A stretch of DNA of 64,000 bases from Cordilura impudica (Eukaryota; Arthropoda; Insecta; Diptera; Scathophagidae). Location: contig OY821519.1 of NCBI GenBank assembly GCA_963682025.1, positions 7,380,168-7,444,167 on the forward strand, read 5' to 3'. This document shows positions 35,941 to 46,689 of the stretch, piece by piece (the first letter of the stretch is position 1; each line of letters begins with the position of its first letter). The translations under genes and the position numbers were made by a program. The notes beneath the pieces were generated by a model. The model ran no database searches and was not told the DNA's origin. It was given only the letters and a program-made list of their open reading frames with translations.

Positions 35941-38002
35941 CCAACTTCTTGTACTTTATTTTTTTTTTTAGAATTTATATTTCCTTTTTCATCTTTTAAG
36001 TGTACGTAAACTATTTTGACTGGCTATATATGTTTATATATTTTTTTTATAAAAAGACAATGGCATATTTCATATGCATACCATTTGGAAAGAAATATAT
36101 TAAATTAAATAAATCTCAGTGTTATTTCGATCATTTTGTTGTAATTTTTAGATAAAAAAAAACAGTTAAGCTTGAGGCCATTGTTGTTGTTATAATTCAA
36201 ATATTTATTTAACCAATATTTCGCTATCAATTAGATATCTAAAAATTATATTAAAATATTTAAAAAGTATTGACTCAAATTTAGTTTATGCCAAAATTCC
36301 TTCAGCTCTTAATGCTCAGTATGGTAGCGGACTTGAGAATTTTTGACCTAAAACTCCTACCCAAAATTCATGGTATAGTTTATGGGATGTCGGCATAGAC
36401 CGTCTTTTCCTTTCTAAATTGTGTTTTTTTGGTCTTAATGTTATGCCACACAAATTGCTACAGGATGTGCGAAAATTGTTTTAAAAATGAACACTCTTAA
36501 ACACTCATAAACATCCTTGGGTATGTGAATATTTATATATACATCCATACATACATATGTATGTACATATGTATATTTCAAATAAATGGCCATAGAACAC
36601 TGTATGTGTTGTTACTTTGTTGTTGTTTTTTTTAATTCTTTTTTCTTTTTTTACGGTGAAACAAAACATTTTTATTTCAATTTATGATTTTCATACACAA
36701 TGAAAAAAAATAAACGAAAACCATCAAATAAACAATCTCTGTTGTATTTAAAAAAAAATAAATGAAATAAACTTTGTAAACGTGTGTAACATATAATATA
36801 CAAACGTATTTAATTTAATTTGTTAATTATTAATAGAAAAAATACCTAAAGCTTCATTTAAAAAAAAAATTGAATTCCAGCAACAAAACTTACATTCTGA
36901 TGTTCAAGTGAAAATATTGGAAATAATGAATTTAAATTTAAAATTACAAACATTAGTTGGCAAGTTAAATTTGGGTAATTCACAATGGGTATGGTATCGT
37001 TGTATCTGTTGTATCGTGTACCATTTTACAATAGTGTCAAATTGTTGTTGGTAATTTTCATTGAAAAATCTGATACAACGATACAACTTCATTTGCTATG
37101 TTTAGTAAATGTTATATATTGTATCATAACATATCAATCCCAAGTGAATGCCAGTTTTTATGAAAAAGAAATTACAATATAAGAAATAACAATATAAAAA
37201 ATGGCAAATAATACAAACCAGTGTTCGCCCAGTGGTTGAAATTCAACCATTATTACAATAATACAAAACCGCTCAGATAAAATGTCGTATTTTTATTCAA
37301 ACAATTTTGTCATTTTCTAATAAAGTAATTAAAACCTGTGCATGCGCTTTTGAAATTCTATCGTGTAAACCACAGCATCAACTTTTCCAAAAATTTCATT
37401 AGTTACTATGCTTTTCATTAACTCTTTTAATTTAGCTTTAATTTAGTTAATTTTGAGTTTTTGTTGTAATTTTTTAGCAAATTGAGAGAGAAAAAGAGAT
37501 CACGGCTTAACTGGTTTTACCTATTTTAGACACAAAAATGTAGAAAAAATACATTCTGCACTGCTCCTATTGACAATCTATCAAACAAAGTTTGCCTTGA
37601 GTTTAAGGCATTTAAATGGTTATTAACTTTTTTCACTTGCCTATTTATATATAGATAACGCAAATACATCGGCAAGTTTATTTCTATAAAAATTAATATT
37701 TATACAGTGCAGTTATGAATTTTTGAAATATATGCTTTCTTCTTCTTTACCACGCACCATTTAAATTAATATTTATATTTTTAGTATGTACTTTCTCTTT
37801 CAAAAAAATTTTTTTTGTATTTTAAATTAAAATGGAAGAGGTACATAACTAAAACTCCAGTGTATATCTTATGACCAAAAACCAAACACCAACACGTATT
37901 TCCTCTTATACGAAATAACAGAAGCGACGAAGCGATCTTTCTTCGTTGGATCGTTGAAAATACAACTGACTGTTTACAACAATTGACTGTAATGTGTATT
38001 TA
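35941..38002. other. AT-rich DNA, no recognisable gene
   Basis: Short motifs GATACAACGATACAAC and TTGTATCGTTG near 36990-37090 form a local inverted pair. Positions 37712-37775 (GTGCAGTTATGAATTTTTGA) match the segment downstream of the hammerhead-like motif at 63504-63560, so this is a solo fragment of that repeat. No gene is seen. Confidence 0.45.
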
Positions 38003-38696
38003 AATATCTGTGGTTTTCTAGAATAACCGCGTATGTCATAAAATCAAAATGTTCAGGAGAGCCAAAAACGTTATATTTGAAATTATGGGCTCGATATAAA
38101 GTTTTTAAGACTTTTTATTTAACAGTCCTGTATATATGGGCAATAAATACTTTATAAAAAATTTTGAGTCAAAAATCTTAAGAGGAATAGATCCTAGAGA
38201 AGGACGAAAAAACAATATATAAATTACACTTAAAGTGTATGCAGATAAAACAACTTATGTCGACAAACGAAAACTACCAGAGCAACTACACATTTAGACA
38301 TAAGTTGCTGTTGCTTGAAAAATTGATTTTTTTTTATCGTCAACAGAAAGTTAACGGGACTTGGGATTAGAATATAACAACGTATCAAGAATAATGTGAC
38401 AAAAAATAACAGAAAATTATTTTTAATTTTTTTTCATTAATAACAACGTATGTCGCTATGTGTCGTTTTCTGAGAAAATAATTTGTCAGCGACATACGTC
38501 GTTAGTGCTGCAAATTAATTTAATAAACATATAAGTTACGTCGTTATTTAAAGAAAAAACTCAGAAATGGTCAATATTTAAAAAAAAAAAAAATTAAACA
38601 CAATTAAAAAGCGTTAAAATTTATTATATTTGGCATCGTTAACTCAAAACTGACAAAAATGGGCATACGCGGTTATTCCAGAAAACCAGATATAAC
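38003..38696. mobile_element. Hairpin-rich MITE-like element (about 690 bp)
   Basis: The terminal inverted repeats share GGTTTTCTrGAATAACCGCG-TATG (38012-38035 and the complement of 38664-38687). Inside are two further inverted pairs. CAACTTATGTC at 38251-38261 pairs perfectly with 38297-38307. TAACAACGTATGTCGCT at 38441-38457 pairs 16 of 17 with 38488-38504. The motif AACAACGTATGTCG recurs several times. There is no open frame of note. The superfamily is unknown, and the target duplication could not be fixed. Confidence 0.65.
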
Positions 38697-40444
38697 ATAC
38701 AATATACAACACCTGTTGTGAATTGCCCAATTGTACTTATTAAGCAAGGAGGAGCTGCTTTATTGAATTTTTGAAGACCAAAATAATTCTGCACTAATTT
38801 GAACTATTCAGACTCATGCAGATGAGCTGGAAGGCAAGGAAATATTATCTACTCTTAGTATATACAAACTCTCGGTCACACCCCCTAGAAATATGCGAAT
38901 AGCAAAAAAACAGAAAAACACAAAGTTTTGGGCCAATCAAAAACATTTATAGGTGGCTCATTTCGATGGAAAATTTCGAGTGTGTTATATATGGGGAAAA
39001 TATGCCTTTCTTTCAGATTTTACGAAAATTTCTTTCTATAGTTTAAGTTTTCTGACAAATTGTTACATAATACGGGATCAGTATTACATTATCTCTCCAA
39101 AAAGCTATAAAACTTCAAGAGCGAATAAAACTCGCCACGGAATAGCAAATGCCCCAGACCACTTTTGTGCCAAACAAAAAAACTAGATCATGAAATTTGA
39201 TGGCATTTTACTCAACTTTAAGAAATTAATTAAAGCCAACATTTTGTTTTAGTCTCTATACCTGTAAGTACTCAGATATGAAGTATTGTTTTATTACCAA
39301 ATTGTTAACCTATTAAGCATTGAGACCGAAAATGGAAATTTTTTTGATAAAATGTTGAAAATTCCTTTTTCAAGTTTTGAAAAATTTTCTTAAACAAAAT
39401 TTAAAAAAATTGATCTAGCTCTTTAAGGTCTTGTTAAATGCATGTTTTTAGGGAAATCCCTATGGCAGAATTTTTTTGACAAGGATGTTATTTTTGCGGA
39501 ATTCGAGAAAATGTACTATTTCTAAATACTTTGTATCAAAAATTCATCACTTTTTTACTTTTAAATGTTATATTTTATCTTAATAGCCGGTTTCGGAAAA
39601 AAATTATATAATAAACAATAAAAAAACAATTTATTCAAAAAATTCAGTGCTATTGAATTTTTAGATGCGATGCTTAAAATATAATAACTAAATGTGTAGA
39701 ACTTCCGTTCCAAAAATTTGAGATAAATTCGAGAACGTTAAGCCATTATTTTCGAAGGCCAGCTTTGGATTTTAAGATGTTTTTAAATAAAAAATACCGA
39801 AGACGAGTTTTTCTATTAAACTCGATGTAACCACTATTTAGAATTTAAGAAAAATAATTCGGATAATTTTTATTTATTTAACCCTTCAGTGCTCCTGGGA
39901 TCAAAATAATTGTGATATATCTTTGGTCCAATTATCAGCTTATTGTTCGCGAATATAAATTAAAACAACTTTTTTCCAATTTGGTTATAAAATTATTTTA
40001 TGTATAAAAACTATATATATTTTTCTAAATAAAATAAGAAGACTCACAAATGACACAAGTTAATAAAAGACATTTTATTCAAAAGAATACGAAATATAAA
40101 ATTAATATAATAAAAAAAAATATAGAAAAGCAATACTTATTGCAAGTCGTGAGTGATTACAGAAAACAATTTGAATCGCACACTAAGTCATCCCTAAATA
40201 CACCAAAATATAAAGCATTAATTTTATATTTCATATTCTTTTGAATATGATATATTTCTCTTCAGCCTAAGTTATCGCCGCAGCTACAAAATTATTCTGG
40301 GCAGGGACTATTTATTCTATATTAATAAATGAAAATTGTTGTATGCATATGTTTATAATGAAAAAAAGAAGAGTAACAAAAATGAATTCTAAACTTTTAA
40401 TATGATGTACTAACAATATTAAATATAATAGTGCACATAGAAAA
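38697..40444. other. AT-rich DNA, no recognisable gene
   Basis: Frames at 38953-39186 and 40050-40244 show no motif. No repeat end is recognised. Confidence 0.4.
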
Positions 40445-40665
40445 ATTATTGGTAGGCCTAGCTTAGGTGAGTGTGTATGTGAGATAGATGCCGGTTCAAA
40501 TCTCACAGCCACCCTAAGTAGAAAAATTTTATATAGAAATAATCTAATCAATTATAACATAACAATATTACAATGATTAATCAAATCACTGATGAAACTG
40601 AAATGCCAAAAATCAGGCCTGATTAAAAACATATAAGCTTTCTTCTTCTCTACCACACACTATTA
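40445..40665 (+). mobile_element. SINE-like repeat with a tRNA-like head
   Basis: TAGCTTAGGTG at 40459-40469 resembles a pol III A box, and GGTTCAAATC at 40493-40502 is a good B box. A body follows (AGAAAAATTTTATATAGAAA.., 40516 on) that recurs at 63385-63560 and carries a decayed hammerhead-like segment (40584-40624), then CTTTCTTCTTCT. The A-B spacing is a little short for a functional tRNA and the flanks do not fold into a cloverleaf, so a tRNA-derived retroelement is more likely than a tRNA gene. Confidence 0.5.
40584..40624 (+). ncRNA. Decayed hammerhead-ribozyme-like motif
   Basis: CTGATGA is intact at 40589-40595. The stem I arms AATCA (40584-40588) and TGATT (40620-40624) pair over 5 bp. 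Stem II has lost its pairing, and the GAAA box reads AAAA, so this copy should be inactive. It aligns throughout with the better copy at 63453-63493. Confidence 0.45.
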
Positions 40666-40849
40666 AAAATAGAATACCAAGCGCCTCGACTGCATTTTTA
40701 TTTCTGGCTTCTTCTGTTTTTTTTTTCTCTAATGCATTTTTAATAAGACCAAAATTGTTCATTATAGATTTACAATTGTCATACCGACAGCTCTATCTGA
40801 TAGTGCTAAGACTTGTTATTGAAATATTGGTTAGTTGAAGATCTTGACA

Positions 40850-41780
40850 AATTTTCTTAAAAAAGTTGTTTCCATTATTATGTTGGAGCAGGAATCCACA
40901 GTTACCAAATTTAATTTATTTATAAAAACATCTTGAGGATTTTTATTATTTTATTTGAGCTTGCAATCCATTTTGCTACCCAGACACAACATTGGCACCA
41001 TCATATGACTGTCCAATAATTCGTGTATTAGCCAAGCCTTATTCCAAAAAAAAACTCTATCTCAAGATCAATCCATAAATCCTTAAAACCTGTCTTCAAC
41101 TTCCAGTTTATTTGAGAATTTTACCACAACCGACAACTGTTCCTCTTTAAAACACCTAGCCTCAACAACCATCAGAGTGTAAATAAGACATTTCTTAACT
41201 TTTTGAATAATGATGTCAGTTACACATTATCCGAAATTCCAATTATTTAATTTTGTATAAAGGGCTGCAATAATTTGTAGATTGTTTTTTCTTGTTTGAC
41301 TTAAAATTTTCATCATATTTTGCAAATCACACTGAGATTTCCAAAAAGGTTCCTCCTTTCTAAGTCGCACCTAAACTAAAACAAAATAAAGTTTACAATC
41401 CTTTCGAGATACTCCCGATTTTCATCTATTTTATTTGCATGTTATTGAAGTATCATATCATGAATTTCTGATGAATAATTAAACATTTTGTACCCCTGAA
41501 TGCTTTCGATGTGGCTACAGATTACTCGTGCTTTTCGAAGCCTTCACTAAGATTATTTTTTCATTTATCAAAGCCTGAGATTCTCTGGTGCCTCAATTAC
41601 GATATGCCTTTTGTTTTTCCACAGTGTACTCAAGCAAATCATTACTTGCAGAATACTTAAATGAAAAAGATTTTTTTTCTTCTTAAAAGTTGTATTAGGC
41701 TATTGGTGTCCAGTTTCTTACGTTCCTAAGAAAGATGCTTGAGAATGAGGTGAATCCAAGAGTTGTAACTTCTGCAAACA
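40850..41780 (-). pseudogene. DUF4371/ZMYM-type hAT-like transposase remnant
   Basis: On the minus strand, scattered frames read ENREYLERIVNFILF (about 41395-41440), EARCFKEEQLSVVVKFSNKL (about 41100-41175) and IIGQSYDGANVVSG followed by NGLQAQIK (about 40945-41025). The order and wording match the DUF4371 transposase-like family, where NR..L..I.., DEARD...EQLSV and GQ.YDGA..M.G...GLQ.. are landmarks. Many stops and frameshifts break it. No terminal repeat was found, so only a decayed core survives. Confidence 0.6.
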
Positions 41781-42215
41781 CATCATTTATGGGGTCTGTT
41801 TCTGAGCATTCTACAACACTTGGTTTAAAACATGATCTTATAATATTATTATTTTTAAATATTTATTATTTTTATTATTTTTAAAATAGTTATATCGTAC
41901 CATTGTTTAAACGTTATGTTCTTTTAACTTCTTTATTCAAATGGAATCGATAAATAGCACAGATTACTATACAGGCGTGACAGTTATAACAGCCGTCAAA
42001 AACGTAATCTCGAACTGTAAGTCTTTGTTTACTTTTGTTTCTCTTCCGAAGTGAGCGAAAGAGATGACAAAACACAAAGTGTATACAAAAAAAAAGAATA
42101 ATGGGTAAGCCAAAGTTAAAAGTTTTATAGACGGCAAAGCTTGTTTGTTTGTTTTTCTGTTTTCTTTACGATCATCTGTTCGATCAGCTGTTAGTTATAT
42201 TGAAAATCAATGTAT
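41781..42215. other. AT-rich DNA, no recognisable gene
   Basis: Nothing recognised. A short CGATCATCTGTTCGATCAGC block lies just before the next repeat. Confidence 0.4.
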
Positions 42216-42817
42216 TATGTCGGTCTAGACCGACTATACGATACCCTATACCATACTTTTAGAGACCCTATCTCTCAGGCCCAACTAACTGGATATAGAA
42301 AATAAGCATAAACCAAATTTGAGTGGGATTTTTATTAATTTTTTCGGCTGCAGATATGAAAAAGTTAATATCGGATGCTATATCTATATGGGGACTAGAC
42401 CCGAAAATGGACCGATCCTGACCATGTTTGGTAAAGTCTCTTGTATTTTGCACAAATATATACAAACAAAATTTGAGAAGAATCAGTACAATATTTTTGT
42501 TTTTTGATAGATTTAAGTGAAGATCGGGAAGCAGCTCTATATGGGGCCTATGACAAAGAGTTGTCCAATAGGCATAATTTTGGACTACTGATTAATGGAT
42601 GTAATACATACATACAAACCCGACCATATAGACATAGCATCCGATATGAACTTTTTCATATCTGCAGCCAAAAAAATTAATAAAAATGCCACTCAAAATT
42701 GGTTTATGCTTATTTTCTATATCCAATTAGTTGGGCCTAACAGATAGGGTCTCTAAACGCATGGTATAGGGTATCGTATAGTCGGTCTAGACCAACTATA
42801 ATTTTCTTACTTGTTTT
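42216..42817. mobile_element. Fold-back derivative of the palindrome-ended repeat
   Basis: 42216-42622 is a plus-oriented left half, with the intact palindrome at 42218-42237. At about 42623 the sequence switches to the minus orientation of the same left end and runs out through an eroded palindrome and TTTTCTTACTTGTTTT at 42817. The two arms share nearly 190 bp in inverted orientation. Neither side has the TATACCC/GGGTATA right end. Confidence 0.75.
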
Positions 42818-43005
42818 ATGTAAGTGTTAGTGCAAATTTAAATGCAATTTATTTAAAATAAAGGAAAACATTTAAAAATCTGTAAATCTGCAAAACGGCT
42901 GAAAAGTAATACCTTTCAAATAATATACGTTTGGTCCAAATCGGGGTAAAACGGTAGAACAAAACATCGGTCACAAGAAATCGCCTAGCCTATTAATATT
43001 ATAGA
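42818..43005 (-). mobile_element. Short Helitron-like repeat, 5' part
   Basis: The 5' terminus on the minus strand is TCTATAATATTAATAGGC at 43005, with the diagnostic GGCGATTTCTTGTGACCGAT block. The 3' half is cut by the preceding repeat. Confidence 0.65.
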
Positions 43006-43023
43006 TTTATTATTACAACCGGT

Positions 43024-43442
43024 TAATTTTTAATTCTGCGTTTTTTATTTGTCGTTTTTAATTTTTCATTTTTCGTTTTTAATTTTTCATTTTTTATTTT
43101 TTCATTTTTCCTCTTTCGTTTTTCATTTTTTATTTTTTCATTTTCCATTTTTCATTTTCCACTTTTATTTTTCTTTTTTCATTTTTCGTTTCTCATTTCT
43201 TATTTTTCATATTTCATATATTTTTCATTTTTAATTTTTCAGTTTTTATATTTCATGTTTTATTTTTTATTTTTAATTTTTCATTTTTTATTTTTAATTT
43301 TTCAGTTTTTATTTTCCATGTTTAATTTTTTATTTTTCATTTTTTAATTTTTCATTTTTCACTTTTACTTTTTACTTTTTTATTTTTTATTTTTCATTTT
43401 TCATTTTTCATTTTTATTTTTCGTTTTTTATTTTTAATTTTT
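43024..43442 (-). repeat. TTTTTCA/TTTTTAA heptanucleotide satellite
   Basis: Degenerate 7-bp repeats, the complement of the AAAAATG/AAAAATT units at 27134-29051. They resume for 40 bp at 44235-44275 after the inserted element. Confidence 0.85.
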
Positions 43443-44232
43443 TATACCCTATACCACTATGTGGTTTGGGTATAATGACTTTGTGCTGCTGTTTGTAACA
43501 ACCAAAAGTATTTGACCTACACCCATCTTTAATTACAACGATCGAATTAGAATCACTATCTGATTCGATTTAACGATGTCCGTCCGTCCGTCCGTCTGTG
43601 TGTCCATGTAAAGCTTGTAATCAAACTGCAGGTCGCAAATATGAATTTATTTTGATGAAATTTGGTATTTAATCTTTTGTAGGCCATGGGATGAACGCTG
43701 TTGAAATTGGTGAGAATCGGTCCATGTTCAGACCTAGCCCCCATACAAATGACCCCTATGAAATCAACATATATTGCCATAAGATCCAAATTATCATACA
43801 AATGTTAGTCAAATTGGGTTTGTATGTATATATTAAATCCATTAATCACTAGTCCAAAAATGATCCCTATTGGACAACTTTCAGTCATAGGCCCCATATA
43901 GAGCTGCTTCCCGATCTTCACTTAAATGTACCAAAAAACAAAAATATTGCACTGATTCTTCTCAAATTTTGTTTGTATATATTTTTGCAAAATACAAGAG
44001 ACTTTACCAAACATGGTCAGGATCGGTCCATTTTTGGGCCTAGTCCCCATATAGATATAGCATCCGATATGAACTTTTTCATATCTGCAGCCGAAAAAAT
44101 TAATAAAGATCCCACTCAAATTTGGTTTATGCTTATTTTCTATATCCAGTTAGTTGGGCCTGAGGGATAGGGTCTCTCATGGTATAGGGTATCGTATAGT
44201 CGGTCTAGACCGACTATAATTTTCTTACTTGT
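43443..44232 (-). mobile_element. Palindrome-ended repeat, full-length copy inside the satellite
   Basis: It begins TATACCCTATACCACTATGT and ends with the palindrome and TTTTCTTACTTGTT. It interrupts a heptanucleotide array, so both borders are well defined: TTTTTAATTTTT on the left and ATTTTCCATTTT on the right. This fixes the element at about 790 bp. Confidence 0.88.
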
Positions 44233-44460
44233 TATTTTCCATTTTTTATTTTTCATCTTTCATTTTTCATTTTTAAACAAGTTATCACATATCGTGATTT
44301 TATCACCCATACAATCATATGTCACACCGATTTTGTCTTACGTCTTACTTGTTACGCTGTTTTTGGGATTGTGAAATAGAAAGTTAGCCCCCTGCGCATA
44401 TAGCTGTTTACACATCAAAATTCAGGTTGGGCTTTCTAGGTAGGGACAAATTAAAAGAGG

Positions 44461-45172
44461 ATATCTTGCTGCTCTCAATTACAGAAAGCCTATATACACA
44501 CAACTTTAAGTTGTAATTCATTTACCGATTGAAATGAATTTAGAAATTACAATATAAATTTAACATAACTTTTTATTTGTATTTTTCTTTTGTAATTTCC
44601 AGAAAAGATAACAAAAATATTTGAGGTTTACAATTAAATTACATTAGTTTTAGGAATGAAAATATTTAACTTTAACCATGTATTTACATTTTCAACCATA
44701 AAATCACACAGCCTTGTATGGAAAACTGTTCAAACAAATTAAATTCATTATTATAAACATTTAGTTAGATGTGGTTGGTACTTTAAATTAAATATAAATC
44801 ATTTTACATGGTTTTTCATTATTCATTATGATTTGATACTCGTATCTATGTTTTTGCAAAAACAGAAAACAAAAAAAAAAAAAAACAACAGCAAACAACT
44901 TCAACAGGAGAATTTATTACGTTTTATTTTTCAAATGCTATGATTAAGCATGTTTTGTGGTAATTTTGTTGGTTGCCATGTGGTATATACGAGAGTATGT
45001 ATGTACTAGTGTATGTATGTACATATAGATTTTCATAAAATAAAACTACATACTCGCACTAACTCATCTGTGTATATAATCTATGTAAGTTAGGAGTACA
45101 CCATGTTCGAAAATTATTTGTATATTAAGAGTAAAATTTAATTATATTTCGGAACGGTGAGTTAGCCTAATA
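44461..45172. other. AT-rich DNA, no recognisable gene
   Basis: TATG microsatellite near 44994-45025. Nothing else recognised. Confidence 0.4.
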
Positions 45173-45606
45173 CAGTGAAAGCCCCCCTTGCGGACAGCTC
45201 TTATAAGCAGACATCTCTTTTAAACGACCAATATCTGGAACCGATTTCATAAACCTAAACAAAATTCATTCGCTAAAACGGACGCTGCCATGGCCGGTCG
45301 CGAACATGTAAAAATCACTTTTTTTGGCAAAAAATTCTACTAAGCGGACACTTGAAGAAAATTAAAATCTTTGGAGTTAAAAAATAGTGGTAAAATTTTT
45401 GAACAATTGTAGAATAAATTAGTTTCAGTGTGATTCGCTATTTCTGTTGTGTCAGTTTTGGGAGTCCCCTTCTTAGATTCTAAATGTGATAAACCAGTAT
45501 ACATACATATTTACAATTTAATTAACTTACTTGAGTGAACTTAAAGAAATTTTAAATGCCTCCTTATAGAAAATCGTTATCATTAAGAAAGAAAATGATG
45601 AACATA
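45173..45606 (+). pseudogene. pogo/Tigger-like transposon, left end and start of transposase
   Basis: A TA (45173-45174) is followed by CAGTGAAAGCCCCCCTTGCG, with repeated GCGGACA-like motifs (GCGGACAGC, GCAGACATC, GCGGACACTTG), a pattern seen at the ends of pogo/Tigger elements. At 45557 an ATG opens MPPYRKSLSLRKKM, like the basic start of pogo-type transposases. A Helitron-like block then cuts the frame at about 45606. No right end was found. Confidence 0.5.
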
Positions 45607-46647
45607 GGCAACAATTTTTTTTTTTTTCATATTTTTAGTGGGCATGCCTCCCATATAAAGTGAACTTTTAATATCACATATATTGAGTACTATGGCAAAG
45701 AGGGCTTTGTAAATTTGCGTGATGTCAACTATTATTTATGTTAGTAGCCATGCCGAGAGTGAGCGGGATCGGACCCATGTATGTGGCACCTCCTATACAA
45801 AGTAATCATTCAATATTATATATCTCGATTACTATAACAGAGACAGCTTTGCAAATTTGTTTTAGGTCATCTATTATTAATGTGAGTAGTCGGACAAAAT
45901 ACAAAGTAAACATAAAAAGTGCTGTAATAGTGAGAGCCTTGGGACTTTGCGTGAACTCATAACTTATCTATGTGATAAGTCGAACAAAAAATTATCGTGA
46001 TCGGAGCAGTGGGTGCGGCACCGCCCACACAAAGTTAATGTAAAATATCATATAACTGGTACACTATAAAACGGAACGCCTAGACACTTTGCACGATTCT
46101 ATCAAATAGTAATTTGAGTAGTCCGATAAAAATTGGGAGGAATGCGATTAATGGGCGTGACACTTCCTACACAAAAAAATAAGAAGTTCTACGAAAGCGA
46201 CAATAGTGGAATTATTCAAAAATTGCCAAAATTGAAAATCGCCAAAATTAAAAATCACCAAAACTGAAAATCGCGAAAATAAAAATCGCCAAAAACAAAA
46301 TTCTTTAAAATCACAAATGTGCAAAATCGAAAATCGCTAAAATGAATAATGCCAATTATATTCTAAATTCAAGGCCAATAGTTAAGTGTTGATTTCATTT
46401 GGAATATCCATGTTCTTCTCTTGGGCAGCTCCAGAGTAGGAACGTCAAAAAATCTGATAATGGTTGCACCGACTGAAGAACAAAAAAATTTTATATCAGC
46501 AAGCATTGAAATAAAAAAAAATATAAAATAAATTTCATAAAATTATGTTAATAGCACAATACAAACTTCGTGGAAAAAATGCATTATAAAATAAAACATG
46601 TCAATAAGTCTCGGTAAGTCGTAGCGAAGCACGATAGGTCATACTAG
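45607..46647 (+). mobile_element. Helitron-like element with GGGCGTGG units, 5'-truncated
   Basis: It shares the GTGGGC.TG...CTCCCATATAAAG units, the short AAAAATCGCC array (46200-46345), the GGAATATCCATGTTCTTCTC block and the 3' end of 1524-3400. The 3' hairpin CGT(A)GC-GAA-GCACG at 46620-46633, a 10-base spacer and CTAG at 46644-46647 form a Helitron-type terminus. Confidence 0.6.
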
Positions 46648-46689
46648 AATTGCATAAAATTATTTTGTATATAAGAAATTTAGATTATT

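Larger units (their letters stand above)
43012..44460 (-). repeat. Composite repeat with heptanucleotide satellite, copy 2
   Basis: This is the inverted relative of 26960-29165. CAACCGGTTAATTTTTAAT begins it, followed by a TTTTTCA/TTTTTAA array, then TCACACCGATTTTGTCTTAC and GGGATTGTGAAAT, ending near TGTTTACACATC at 44418. A palindrome-ended repeat has landed inside the satellite (43443-44232). Confidence 0.5.

Noticed and set aside
38953..39186. 77-aa frame
   Set aside because: No motif, no homologous block elsewhere in the window, and a length expected by chance.
40459..40502. Functional tRNA gene
   Set aside because: A and B boxes are present, but acceptor and anticodon stems do not pair and the spacing is short. 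A tRNA-derived repeat is more likely.
43049..43234. Phe-rich 61-aa frame
   Set aside because: A translation of the heptanucleotide TTTTTCA satellite.
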